A stretch of 18,160 bases of DNA from an uncultured Pseudomonadota bacterium (lineage in GTDB: Bacteria > Pseudomonadota > Gammaproteobacteria > Xanthomonadales > Ahniellaceae). A model generated the notes under the pieces. It searched no databases. It had not been told where the DNA came from and was given only the letters and a program-made list of their open reading frames with translations. Location: assembly GCA_937996755.1 (NCBI GenBank), contig CALKUS010000268.1, forward strand, positions 1 to 18,160, in the 5' to 3' direction. Both the position numbers and the translations under genes were made by a program. Positions 6,964-14,825 of this stretch are shown here, piece after piece. Position 1 is the first letter of the stretch, and each line of letters starts with the position of its first letter.

Positions 6964-9699
6964 TCAGCCGCGGTTCTCGAGCGCTTCGCGCGCTTCCGCG
7001 AAGCGTGCGGCGAGGAACGGCAGCAGGTGCTCGTAGCCGAGCGCCGGACCGACCGCGGGGCCGAACGCGAACTCGCAACCGAGCTCGCCGAGCAGCGCGA
7101 GCTGCCGCTCCGTGCGGACGCCGGGCGCGACGACACGCATCTCGAGCGAGCGCCCCGCGGCGACCGCCGCACGCACAAGCGCGCCCGGGCGCGTGCCCGC
7201 GTCGACGCGCTCGACGAGCGCCTCGGCGAGGACCATACCGTCGAAACGGAACGTGTCGAGCAGCTCGAACGACGCATGCACCGCGCCGAACTCGCCGAGC
7301 GCGATGCTCGCCCCGATCTCGCGCAGCCGCTGCATCGTGTGCGCGACACCGCCGGTGAGCGGCGTGAGCGCGGACGCCGGCAGCTCGAGCACGAGGTTGC
7401 GCGGCGGCAGCTCGAGCCGCTTGATCAGCGCGGCAACCTCGTCGCACAGCAGCTCGTCGCGCAGGTGCGGCCCTTCCAGCCGCAGCCCGACGCCCAGCTC
7501 GCCGGCATCGGGCAGGTAGCGCAGGAGCGCCGCGAGGTCGCGCTGCATCGCGCTGCGCATCCAGCGGCCGAGCAGCGCGCTGGCGGGCGACTCGCGTGCC
7601 GCGGCCTCGACGACGGAGATCGGCAGCTCGGCGTTCGGCGTGCGCCAGTCGAGCCGCACGTAGACGCCGGTGGGCCGGCGGTTCGAAATGCGCACCACGG
7701 GCTCGAATGCGACCGTGAACGCATTCGACTCGATCAGCTTCGGCAGCTGCGCCTCGATCGCGAGGCGCTCCACGACGCGGCCGTGGCGGTCGGCGCGGAA
7801 TACCTCGACACCGTCGCCGCCTTCGACGCGCACGTGCTGGAGCGCGATGTCGGCGTTGCGCAGCAGCGCTTCGGTGCTGCCGGCACCCGTACCGAGCGCG
7901 ACGCCGACGCTCGCGGTGAGGCGCACCGTGTGTCCATCCGCACGCAATGGTTGCGCCACGGCGGCGCGTACGCGCTCGACCCGCGCGCGGAGCAGGTCCT
8001 CGCCCGACACGCCTTCGAACAACAGGCCGAAGTCGTCGCCGCCGATGCGGGCCGCCGAATCCGCCCCGGACAGGCCGGACGCGATGCGGGCCGCCACGGT
8101 CGTCAGGACCTGGTCGCCGACGCGGTGGCCGAGGCCGTCGTTTACCTGCGTGAAGTGGTCGAGGTCGAGCACGGCGACGGCGACGCCGCGACCGCCGTCG
8201 CGCGCGAACGCGCGCGCCACGCGATCGAGGAACAGCGCGCGGTTGGGGAGGCTGGTCAGCGTGTCGGTGAGCGCCTGCGCGCGCAGCTGCTCCTCGAGCG
8301 TGCGGCGCTCGCTCACGTCGCGCGCATTCAACACGATGCCGCGAACTTCCGGATCGGACAGCAGGTTCGTCAGCCGCGTTTCGGTGGCCACCCAGCTGCC
8401 CGTCGCGGAGCCGAGGCGGAGGTCGAGCGCCGCGTGGCGCGCCTGGCCGCGCGCGCACGCCGCGACGTAGTCGCGCAACGCAGCGCGGTCGTCGGGGTGG
8501 ACCGCGTCGAGCAACGTGGGCTGGTCGTCCGCGAGCAGGTGCTCGGCGGCCGGGCTCGCGTAGGTGATGCGCAACGCGGAGTCGACGATGAAGATCACGT
8601 CGCTCGCATTGCGCACGAGTGCCGCGAAGCGCCGCTCGTCGGCGCGGCGAACCTGTTCCGCGAGCAACACGCGGTTCTCGCGCTGCGCGAGCGCCTGGCG
8701 TGCGACGACCAGCATCGTGAGCGCGACCGCACCGGGCAGCAGCGCCTGCGTGCGTGGGCCCGGGCCTCCGTAGGTCGCGACCGCGAGCACGACGTAGCCG
8801 AGCAACAGCGCGAGGTAGGGCAGCAGCCCGAACGCCGGCTGCCACGCATGCGTCGCCTCGTCGAGCGCGGCGCGCGGCCGCCGCCACTCCTGCTCGGCCG
8901 CCGCGACGAATGCGACCGGCTGCATCAACCACAGCGCCTGCGCGAGCATGCGCAGCTCGGCGCTGGTCTGGCCCATCATCCAGAGCGTGTCGCCCGCGAG
9001 GCTGAGGACGAACGGGCACGCGAGCAACAGCAGCGAAAGTCGCCGCGGGCCCGGTGGCAGGCGCAGCAGCACGGTCGCGATGCCGAGCAGCGTCAGGAGG
9101 TCGCCGAGCGGGTAGGCGAGGTCGAGCAGCAGCGTCGGCGTGATCTCGCCTTCCGCCGCGTCGAACACCGGCTGCACGCCGAAGTGCCACAACACCATGC
9201 CGCCGCCGATCGCCACGATGCCGGCATCCAGCGCGAACATCGCCGCGTCGCCGCGATTGCGGAACACGCGCGGGAAGCTCAGCAACCCGCCGAGGATCAG
9301 CACGAAGTAGGAAAGGTAGAACGCGTCGGCGACGCTCGCGGGCGGATCCTCGCCGCCGGCCGTCTCGATCGCGAACGCGATGTCGCCGGGCAGCAGCACC
9401 GCGAAACCCGCGGCGACCCACCACCAGCTGAGGCGCGCGCGCGGGCTGTCGCGGTTCGCGCGGGCGGCGAGCGCGCCGCAGGCGACGGCCGCGAGGAGCA
9501 GCGGCGCGCGTGCGAAGAGCGCGAATCGCAATGCGCGATCCGGCACGTCCGCGAGCGCGGCTTCGCCGATCAGCGCGGCGGCCGCGACGATGCCGATCGC
9601 GACCGTCCAGCCGCGCTCGCGCCAGTGCCATCCCGATTCGGGCAACCGGACGGCGGATAGCGGGTGCACCGGCGTGGACGCCGGCAACGGGTTCGTCAC
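6964..9699 (-). CDS. Ten-helix membrane protein with PAS, GGDEF-like and degenerate EAL domains
   Basis: GTG at 9699 is chosen because a 7-G run sits 8 nt upstream; the longer frame starts with TTG at 9816 and runs through a terminator. The product is 911 residues. About ten transmembrane helices occupy 32-335, followed by a coiled segment, a PAS domain (about 354-466), a GGDEF-like domain (about 476-636) and an EAL-like domain (about 643-906). The GGDEF part keeps LDLDHF (511-516) and NDGLGHRVGD but reads GGDDF at 553-557; the inhibitory RxxD site is SGAD. The EAL part is strongly altered: VYV replaces EAL (679-681), GEFG replaces DDFG (802-805), VLA replaces KID (823-825), and VAPGVR replaces AEGVE. 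Phosphodiesterase activity is therefore very unlikely, and cyclase activity uncertain. The protein is more likely a membrane sensor or c-di-GMP effector. Confidence 0.9.
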   Translation of the reverse strand: MTNPLPASTPVHPLSAVRLPESGWHWRERGWTVAIGIVAAAALIGEAALADVPDRALRFALFARAPLLLAAVACGALAARANRDSPRARLSWWWVAAGFAVLLPGDIAFAIETAGGEDPPASVADAFYLSYFVLILGGLLSFPRVFRNRGDAAMFALDAGIVAIGGGMVLWHFGVQPVFDAAEGEITPTLLLDLAYPLGDLLTLLGIATVLLRLPPGPRRLSLLLLACPFVLSLAGDTLWMMGQTSAELRMLAQALWLMQPVAFVAAAEQEWRRPRAALDEATHAWQPAFGLLPYLALLLGYVVLAVATYGGPGPRTQALLPGAVALTMLVVARQALAQRENRVLLAEQVRRADERRFAALVRNASDVIFIVDSALRITYASPAAEHLLADDQPTLLDAVHPDDRAALRDYVAACARGQARHAALDLRLGSATGSWVATETRLTNLLSDPEVRGIVLNARDVSERRTLEEQLRAQALTDTLTSLPNRALFLDRVARAFARDGGRGVAVAVLDLDHFTQVNDGLGHRVGDQVLTTVAARIASGLSGADSAARIGGDDFGLLFEGVSGEDLLRARVERVRAAVAQPLRADGHTVRLTASVGVALGTGAGSTEALLRNADIALQHVRVEGGDGVEVFRADRHGRVVERLAIEAQLPKLIESNAFTVAFEPVVRISNRRPTGVYVRLDWRTPNAELPISVVEAAARESPASALLGRWMRSAMQRDLAALLRYLPDAGELGVGLRLEGPHLRDELLCDEVAALIKRLELPPRNLVLELPASALTPLTGGVAHTMQRLREIGASIALGEFGAVHASFELLDTFRFDGMVLAEALVERVDAGTRPGALVRAAVAAGRSLEMRVVAPGVRTERQLALLGELGCEFAFGPAVGPALGYEHLLPFLAARFAEAREALENRG

Positions 9700-9707
9700 G
9701 TCAGTTT

Positions 9708-9749
9708 CCCCCCCGCGCGACGAACCCACTCTACTCCGTTCGCGGGGGG
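9708..9749 (-). promoter_or_regulatory. Hairpin covering the Shine-Dalgarno of the GGDEF/EAL gene
   Basis: On the minus strand the 7-G run (9714-9708) lies 8 nt before the GTG start. It can pair with the CCCCCC run at 9749-9744; the stem continues through GCG/CGC and, past a bulge, AAC/GTT. About 10 bp of outer stem would hide the ribosome binding site. This is a computed-by-eye structure, not a known riboswitch family. Confidence 0.45.
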
Positions 9750-9817
9750 ATGCCGCAACGGGAAAGTCCGACGTTTCCGAGTGCGCGCGCGACGCCTGGC
9801 GCCGTGACGAATGCAAA

Positions 9818-9841
9818 CGGGGAGACGTTTCCGTCTCCCCG
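9818..9841 (-). terminator. Intrinsic terminator of the small hydrophilic protein gene
   Basis: Read on the minus strand, CGGGGAGACG pairs perfectly with CGTCTCCCCG around a GAAA tetraloop and is followed by TTTGCATT. It lies 42 nt after the stop of the gene at 9883-10101 and upstream of the GGDEF/EAL gene, which should separate the two transcripts. The U-tract is short. Confidence 0.8.
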
Positions 9842-9882
9842 TCGCGGTTCAGCGGCCGGATCGCGCCGCGTGGCGGGATGGA

Positions 9883-10101
9883 TCAGCGATCGCCGTCGCG
9901 ATTGCCGCGCTGGTTCCGCTCGCGCTCGTTGCCGCTCGAGCCCTGCTGCTCGCGATTGTCGCCACCCTGAGCCTGCTTGCGCTCCGGGCTGGCATTGCCG
10001 CCGTTGGAACCGGCGTTCGACGTGTCGCGCGGGTTGTCCTTGCTGCCCTGGTCCTGGCGGTTGCCGCCCTGGTTCTGGTTCTTCTGGTTGTTGTCGTTCA
10101 T
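9883..10101 (-). CDS. Small, very hydrophilic disordered protein
   Basis: The start is set by a perfect GGAGG (10112-10108) six bases before ATG at 10101, giving 72 residues. The protein has no Cys, Trp, Tyr, Phe, Leu, Ile or Val and only one Met. It is made almost wholly of Asn, Gln, Gly, Arg, Asp, Glu, Lys and Ser, with loosely repeated NQGG, DQG, QGGDNR and GNER segments. This composition predicts full disorder and high solubility, as in hydrophilins and some stress-induced proteins. I do not recognise a family. Strong Shine-Dalgarno, lone transcription unit and own terminator suggest an abundantly made product. In-frame extension upstream to 10347 would enter the divergent reductase gene and is Arg-rich shadow sequence. 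It may be a stress-response protein; that is inference. Confidence 0.75.
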   Translation of the reverse strand: MNDNNQKNQNQGGNRQDQGSKDNPRDTSNAGSNGGNASPERKQAQGGDNREQQGSSGNERERNQRGNRDGDR

Positions 10102-10276
10102 ATCGATCCTCCGTGGATTCATCGCGGTGCCGGCGAAAAGCCGGACGGAAGGCGCTTCTGCAATGGCCATGCCGCGCGGGAAGCGCCGCGGGCGCCGCGC
10201 GCGACGGCCGCGCCTGCTGCGATTGTTGCCGCCGCTTGTAGCTCTTGCTGGCACGCGCATTGCTGTTTCACGCGCC

Positions 10277-11167
10277 ATGAACAGCTCGCTCACGAACCAC
10301 GATTGCGCGATCGTCGGCGGCGGCCCCGCGGGGCTGATGGCCGGCATCTACCTCGGCCGCTACCTGCGCTCGACCGTCCTCGTCGACGCCGGCGAGAGCC
10401 GCGCCGAGCTGATCCCGCGCACGCGCAACTATCCCGCGTTCCCCGCGGGCATCCGCGGCAGCGTGCTGCTGCGGCGCCTGCGGCGGCAGCTCGCGCGATA
10501 TCCGGTCGAATGCGCGTCCGACGAAGTGCTGGCGATCGAGCGCGACGGCGACGCGTTCGTGCTGCGCGGCCGTGCGCGCGAGTGGCGCGCGCGGCTCGTG
10601 CTGCTCGCGACGGGCGTGCTCGACGCCGGGCCGCCGCTCGCGACGATGCGCGAAGCGCTGGAGCGCGGCGTGCTGCGCGCCTGTCCGGTCTGCGACGCGT
10701 ACGAGGCGCGCGGCCGGCGCATCGGCATGCTGGGACGCGGCGAAGGCGCCGTCGGCCATGCACGGTTCCTGCGCCATTTCGGCGCGGACGTGACCATCCA
10801 CGGCTGGCGCGAGCCGCTCGCGAACGACGTGGCCGGCTCGGACGGATTTTCCGTCGTGTCCGAACCCGTGGTGGCGTTGCATCCGGTCGCCGACGGCATC
10901 GAGCTCGAGACGGCCGACGGTCGCCGCCACCATTACGAGGTGGCGTACACGCTGGCCGGGGCACGCTGCCGCAACCAGCTCGCGCGCCAGCTGGGCGCCG
11001 CGCTGACCGAGTCCGGCGACCTCGTCGTGGACGCCCACCAGCGCACGAGCGTGGCCGGCCTCTATGCCGCGGGCGACGTGGTGGACGCGCTGAACCAGAT
11101 CACGGTCGCCGTGGGTCAGGCCGCCATCGCGGCCACCGCCATGCACAACCTGCTGCTGCGCACCTGA
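10277..11167 (+). CDS. Thioredoxin-reductase-like FAD-dependent oxidoreductase
   Basis: This 296-residue flavoprotein has the FAD-binding GGGPAG (14-19), a redox-active CPVC pair (136-139) followed by DAYE, a second nucleotide-binding motif GRGEGAVGHA (153-162), and the C-terminal FAD segment AAGDVVDALNQITVAVGQA (264-282). This is the order found in low-molecular-weight thioredoxin reductases, where the disulfide passes electrons from NAD(P)H through FAD to a partner. The NADPH-phosphate motif HRRxxxR is not evident (HGWREPL at 175-181), so cofactor and partner may differ from true TrxR, and trxB is not assigned. No thioredoxin gene is adjacent. The start is the ATG at 10277, which gives the family N-terminus directly before the FAD motif; no Shine-Dalgarno is visible. 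It is divergent from the small hydrophilic protein gene across 175 bp. Confidence 0.88.
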   Translation: MNSSLTNHDCAIVGGGPAGLMAGIYLGRYLRSTVLVDAGESRAELIPRTRNYPAFPAGIRGSVLLRRLRRQLARYPVECASDEVLAIERDGDAFVLRGRAREWRARLVLLATGVLDAGPPLATMREALERGVLRACPVCDAYEARGRRIGMLGRGEGAVGHARFLRHFGADVTIHGWREPLANDVAGSDGFSVVSEPVVALHPVADGIELETADGRRHHYEVAYTLAGARCRNQLARQLGAALTESGDLVVDAHQRTSVAGLYAAGDVVDALNQITVAVGQAAIAATAMHNLLLRT

Positions 11168-11201
11168 GGAACCCCTGAACAAGTCCCTGCGCGGCGCGAA
11201 T

Positions 11202-11229
11202 TTGCGCGACGGCGCGCGCGGCCTACAAT
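11202..11229 (+). promoter_or_regulatory. Sigma-70-type promoter for the Mrr-like gene
   Basis: TTGCGC at 11202-11207 and TACAAT at 11224-11229 are separated by 16 bp. Transcription would start near 11236, giving a leader of about 50 nt before the GTG at 11289. The leader contains a GCGGGC-TTGC-GCCCGC hairpin at 11250-11265. Confidence 0.6.
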
Positions 11230-11288
11230 CGATTCGTCTTCGGCACGATGCGGGCTTGCGCCCGCCCACGCAGTGGGGGAGGGAACCT

Positions 11289-12308
11289 GTGAGCATCGCC
11301 GTCGTGCCGATCGTGCTGGGGCTCATCGGGCTGCTGTTCGCCGTCGGCCTGGCGATGCGTGCCGGCCGCGGATCCGGCTCGCGCGAGCGCGACGCGGGGC
11401 TGGCCGCCATGCGCGAGCTCAGCTGGAAGGATTTCGGCGCGCTCGTCGTGCGCGCTTTCGAGACGCGCGGCTACAAGCGCCTCGCCGACGCGCGCAAGCC
11501 CGGGGACGAAGGCGCCGACCACATGCTCGAGCGCGCCGGGCACAAGCACGTGCTGCAGGTGAAGCACGGCGGCGCGTATCGCGTCGGCGTGGCCGCCGTG
11601 CGTCGCCTGCTCACCCTCATCGACCAGCACCAGGCCGCCGGCGGCATCCTCGCGACGTCGGGCGAATTCGACGCCGCCGCGCGCGAAGCGGCGCGTCGCC
11701 AGCCCGTCGTGCTGCTCGAAGGCGACGCGCTCTGGCAACAGGTCGGCCCGTTGCTGCCGGCCTCGGCCGTCGTGGCGGCGCAGGCGCGCGTGGCGGACCA
11801 GGAGGCTGCGGGCCGCCGACGCGTGCTGCTCGGTTGTGCGCTGTCGCTCGTCCTGGTGCTCGCGGGCGTGGCGCTGATCGTGATGCGACCGGCCGAACGC
11901 GCCGCCGCGCCGAAAGCGACGCCCGCCGCCGCCGCGCCCACCGTCGCCGCGACGCCCACGCCGGAGCAGCCACGCGTCGTGGCGGAACAACCGTCGCCGG
12001 CGGCCACACCTGCGGCCGCACGCACGCCGCCGCCGCCCGCGACGGAAGCGGAGCTCGCGGTGCAGCGCGAGCTGATCGCGGCGAACGCGCTGCTGGTCGA
12101 GGGCGTGGTATCGGCCACGTGGCCGACGAAGTCGACGCTGCTCGTCTCGGTGCGCGGCGGCGATCCCGAAAAGCGCGCAGCGATCATCAACGGCATCTGC
12201 GCCTCGATCCTGCCGCGCGAGGAGCTGCGCTTCACGCGCCTGCAGGTCTACGACTTCAACGTCCAGGGCGACGCCGAGCAGAACGTCCGCTTTACCCAAT
12301 GCAAATAG
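11289..12308 (+). CDS. Membrane-anchored Mrr-type restriction-endonuclease-like protein
   Basis: GTG at 11289 follows a GGGGAGGG Shine-Dalgarno, giving 339 residues. Transmembrane helix 1 spans 2-23. A Mrr-type nuclease domain (Mrr_cat) spans about 45-150 and opens with SWKDFGALVVRAFETRGY. Its catalytic pattern is GDEGADHML (72-80, Asp77) then VLQVKH (88-93, Gln90 and Lys92), matching D...QxK of the PD-(D/E)xK fold. A second helix (179-199) preceded by three Arg leads to an Ala/Pro-rich linker (203-252) and a C-terminal domain (about 253-339) with Cys304 and Cys338. Positive-inside places the nuclease domain in the cytoplasm and the C-terminal domain in the periplasm. Intact active-site residues suggest real nuclease activity. 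No methyltransferase or specificity gene is adjacent, as expected for a Mrr-like (type IV) or housekeeping nuclease. Function is otherwise unknown. Confidence 0.82.
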   Translation: MSIAVVPIVLGLIGLLFAVGLAMRAGRGSGSRERDAGLAAMRELSWKDFGALVVRAFETRGYKRLADARKPGDEGADHMLERAGHKHVLQVKHGGAYRVGVAAVRRLLTLIDQHQAAGGILATSGEFDAAAREAARRQPVVLLEGDALWQQVGPLLPASAVVAAQARVADQEAAGRRRVLLGCALSLVLVLAGVALIVMRPAERAAAPKATPAAAAPTVAATPTPEQPRVVAEQPSPAATPAAARTPPPPATEAELAVQRELIAANALLVEGVVSATWPTKSTLLVSVRGGDPEKRAAIINGICASILPREELRFTRLQVYDFNVQGDAEQNVRFTQCK

Positions 12309-12311
12309 CCT

Positions 12312-12342
12312 CACTTCGATTTCGCTGCGCGAAATCGAAGTG
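12312..12342. terminator. Perfect 14-bp hairpin after the Mrr-like gene
   Basis: CACTTCGATTTCGC (12312-12325) pairs perfectly with GCGAAATCGAAGTG (12329-12342) around TGC. It begins 4 nt after the TAG stop. No U-tract follows on either strand, so it may act as a factor-assisted terminator, a transcript-end stabiliser, or be a repeat. Confidence 0.55.
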
Positions 12343-12358
12343 GAAGAGCAGGCCGCGC

Positions 12359-12392
12359 TCGCCGAGTCAGGGGCGTGACCCTGACTCGGCGA
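12359..12392. terminator. Second perfect 14-bp hairpin between convergent genes
   Basis: TCGCCGAGTCAGGG (12359-12372) pairs perfectly with CCCTGACTCGGCGA (12379-12392) around a 6-nt loop. It lies 26 nt past the end of cydB on the minus strand and is a likely end point for that transcript. There is no U-tract. Confidence 0.55.
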
Positions 12393-12417
12393 CATGCCGA
12401 TCGCGCTCGCCCGGAGG

Positions 12418-13431
12418 CTAGTGGGAGTAGCCGGCGTCGGCCGACACTTTTCCGCGGAACACGCGGTAGGACCACCAGGTGTAGCCGAGCACGAGCGGCA
12501 CGATCGCGACGACACCGGCGAGCACGAAGCCCTGGCTCGACGGCGCGGCCGCGGCTTTCCAGATGTCGAGGTCGGGCGGCACGATGTTCGGCCACAGCCC
12601 GGCGACCAGCCCGATGAAGCCGAGCGCGAACAGCGCCTGCGCGAGCACGAACGGACGCGCCTCGTGCGCGCGCGGCACGGCGCGCCACAGCGCGAGCGCG
12701 ACGGCCGCGGTCAGCAACGGGATCGGCGAGAGCCACAGCAGGTTCGGCCAGGCGAACCAGCGCGCCATCACGCGCGAATCGAGGAACGGCAGCCACGCGC
12801 TCACCAGGAACATGAACGCGAGCGTCGCGACCAGCGCCGGCCGCGCGAGGTCGCGCGCGACGCGCTGCAGGCGGCCGTCGGTCTTCAATACGAGCCACGT
12901 GGTGCCGAGCAGCGCATAGCCGAACACGAGCGCGACACCCGTCAGCATCGAGAACGGCGAAAACCAGTCGAACGCGCCGCCGACGTACTTGCCCTGCTTC
13001 AGCGGCGTGCCTTCGACCAGCGCGCCGAGGATGGTGCCTTGCGCGAACGCGGTGAACAGCGAGCCGGCCATGAACGCGGCACCCCACCACCGCTTCGAGC
13101 GGCGCGCCTTGAAGCGGAACTCGAACGCGACGCCGCGGAAGATCAGCGCGACGAGCATCAACAGCACCGGCAGGTAGAGGCCCGAGAGGATCACCGCGTA
13201 TGCCTTCGGGAACGCCGCGAACAGGCCCGCGCCACCGAGCACGAGCCAGGTTTCGTTGCCGTCCCAGATCGGCGCGGCGGTGGCCATCATGTGGTCGCGC
13301 TGCGCTTCGTCGTCGGCGAACGGCGCGATGATGCCGATGCCGAGCACGAAGCCGTCCAGCAGCACGTACATCAGCACGCCGAAGCCGATCACGCCGTACC
13401 ACGCGACGGGCAACCAGGTTTCCGCGTTCAT
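12418..13431 (-). CDS. cydB: Cytochrome bd-type quinol oxidase subunit II
   Basis: The 337-residue product carries CydB features: an N-terminal helix with GVLMYVLLDGFVLGIGI, followed by PIWDGNETWLVLGGAGLFAAFPKAYA, the classic subunit II segment, and about eight to nine hydrophobic helices. It ends with a TWWSYRVFRGKV tail. CydB pairs with CydA in the inner membrane to oxidise quinol and reduce oxygen to water without proton pumping. The start ATG at 13431 overlaps the cydA stop as ATGA, so the two are translationally coupled. No cydX-like small gene follows before the hairpins at 12312-12392, and no cydDC is present in the window. Length is close to cyanide-insensitive oxidase subunit CioB. 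Confidence 0.96.
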   Translation of the reverse strand: MNAETWLPVAWYGVIGFGVLMYVLLDGFVLGIGIIAPFADDEAQRDHMMATAAPIWDGNETWLVLGGAGLFAAFPKAYAVILSGLYLPVLLMLVALIFRGVAFEFRFKARRSKRWWGAAFMAGSLFTAFAQGTILGALVEGTPLKQGKYVGGAFDWFSPFSMLTGVALVFGYALLGTTWLVLKTDGRLQRVARDLARPALVATLAFMFLVSAWLPFLDSRVMARWFAWPNLLWLSPIPLLTAAVALALWRAVPRAHEARPFVLAQALFALGFIGLVAGLWPNIVPPDLDIWKAAAAPSSQGFVLAGVVAIVPLVLGYTWWSYRVFRGKVSADAGYSH

Positions 13432-14819
13432 GGTCGTGGCGCCTCCACCGCTTCCGGCACCGAGAGCGGCCGCGCCGGCGTCTTCCCGCCGCCTTCGGTG
13501 TGCGGCGGCTCGACGGCGGCGGGGCCCTTGCGCAGGATCTGCACGATGAACCACAGGCCCGCGCCGAAGACGATCGCGTAGACGCAGCCGAATGCGACGA
13601 GCGACGCGAGCACGCTCGACGCCGGCACCGCGGAGTGCGCGTCGGACGTGCGCAGCAGCCCGTACACGACCCACGGCTGGCGCCCGATCTCGGCGGTGAA
13701 CCAGCCGGCGAGCACGGCGACGAAGCCGCTCGGCAGCATCCACTTCCAGGCATGCAGGTACCAGCGCGCGTGCACGAGGCGATCGCGTTTCAGCAGCACG
13801 AGGCCCGCCGCCGCGAGCGCGAGCATGGCCGCGCCGATCGCGACCATCACGCGGAACGCCCAGAACACCGGCAACACCGGCGGTCGCTCGTCTCGCGGGA
13901 ACTCGCTGAGCCCGCGCACCTCGCCGTCCCAGCTGTGCGTGAGGATCAGGCTGCCGAGCTTCGGGATCGCGAGCTCGTGGTCGTTGCGCTCGTTCTCCGC
14001 GTCGGGCCACGCGAACAGCACGAGCGGCACCGGGCCTTCCGACCGCCAGTGCCCTTCCATCGCCGCGAGCTTCGCGGGCTGGTGCTCGGCGACGACCAGC
14101 CCCTGCTGGTCGCCCGCGAAGATCTGCACGGGCACGGTGATCACCACGAAGACGACCGCGAGCCTGAGCATGCGCGTCGCTTCGGGCACGAAGCGCCCGC
14201 GCAGCAGGTACGCGGCCGCGACGCCGCCGATCACGAACGCCGTCGTGATGAACGCGGCGAGCGCCATGTGCACGAGGCGCCACGGGAACGACGGGTTGAA
14301 CACGATCGCGAACCAGTCGGCCGGCTCGAACACGCCGTCGCGCAGCACGTAGCCGGCCGGCGTGTGCATCCAGCTGTTCGCGCTCGTGATCCAGAACGTG
14401 GAGAGCAGCGTGCCCAGCGCCACCATCACGGTGCAGAAGAAGTGCACGCGCGGGCTCACGCGCCGCCAGCCGAACAGCATGACGCCGAGGAAACCGGCTT
14501 CGAGGAAGAACGCCGTCAGTACTTCGTAGCTCAGCAGCGGGCCGATCACGTTGCCCGCCGCTTCCGAGAACCGCGCCCAGTTGGTCCCGAACTGGAAGCT
14601 CATGACGATGCCCGACACCACGCCCATGCCGAACGACACGGCGAAGATCTTCAGCCAGAAGAAATACAGCTCGCGCCACGCCGCGTCCTTGCGCCAGAGG
14701 TAGACGCCTTCGAGGAACGCGAGCCAGCTCGCCAGCCCGATCGTGAACGCGGGGAACAGGATGTGGAACGAGATGACGAACGCGAACTGGATGCGGGACA
14801 GCAGCAGGGCGTCGTCCAT
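13428..14819 (-). CDS. cydA: Cytochrome bd-type quinol oxidase subunit I, short-Q-loop (CioA-like)
   Basis: At 463 residues this is shorter than E. coli CydA (about 520) because the quinol (Q) loop is short, as in cyanide-insensitive CioA. Heme ligands match the family: His19 and His184 and Met325. The conserved acids Glu99 and Glu107 in SYEVLTAFFLEAGFLG are present, as are quinol-loop Lys250 and Glu255 in KLAAMEG and the signature GRQPW (379-383). About nine transmembrane helices are visible. The C-terminal 30 residues are polar and Pro-rich. ATG at 14819 is the first possible start, lies 18 residues before heme ligand His19 as in E. coli, and has no Shine-Dalgarno. A TACAAT box ends 6 nt upstream, so a leaderless transcript is possible. 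Confidence 0.96.
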   Translation of the reverse strand: MDDALLLSRIQFAFVISFHILFPAFTIGLASWLAFLEGVYLWRKDAAWRELYFFWLKIFAVSFGMGVVSGIVMSFQFGTNWARFSEAAGNVIGPLLSYEVLTAFFLEAGFLGVMLFGWRRVSPRVHFFCTVMVALGTLLSTFWITSANSWMHTPAGYVLRDGVFEPADWFAIVFNPSFPWRLVHMALAAFITTAFVIGGVAAAYLLRGRFVPEATRMLRLAVVFVVITVPVQIFAGDQQGLVVAEHQPAKLAAMEGHWRSEGPVPLVLFAWPDAENERNDHELAIPKLGSLILTHSWDGEVRGLSEFPRDERPPVLPVFWAFRVMVAIGAAMLALAAAGLVLLKRDRLVHARWYLHAWKWMLPSGFVAVLAGWFTAEIGRQPWVVYGLLRTSDAHSAVPASSVLASLVAFGCVYAIVFGAGLWFIVQILRKGPAAVEPPHTEGGGKTPARPLSVPEAVEAPRP

Positions 14820-14825
14820 GCCGCG

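Noticed and set aside
7027..9660. 877-residue open frame on the plus strand opposite the GGDEF/EAL gene
   Set aside because: It is Arg/Glu/Ala-rich antisense reading caused by high-GC codon bias. The minus frame has full domain motifs, so this is a shadow.
9700..9816. TTG start at 9816 for the GGDEF/EAL protein
   Set aside because: It lies next to the terminator of the upstream gene, has no Shine-Dalgarno, and adds 39 polar residues. GTG at 9699 has a good upstream G run.
9977..10276. Upstream extension of the reductase-like flavoprotein
   Set aside because: It crosses the divergent small gene and gives Arg/Pro-rich shadow. The FAD motif starts only 13 residues after the ATG at 10277, as expected for the family.
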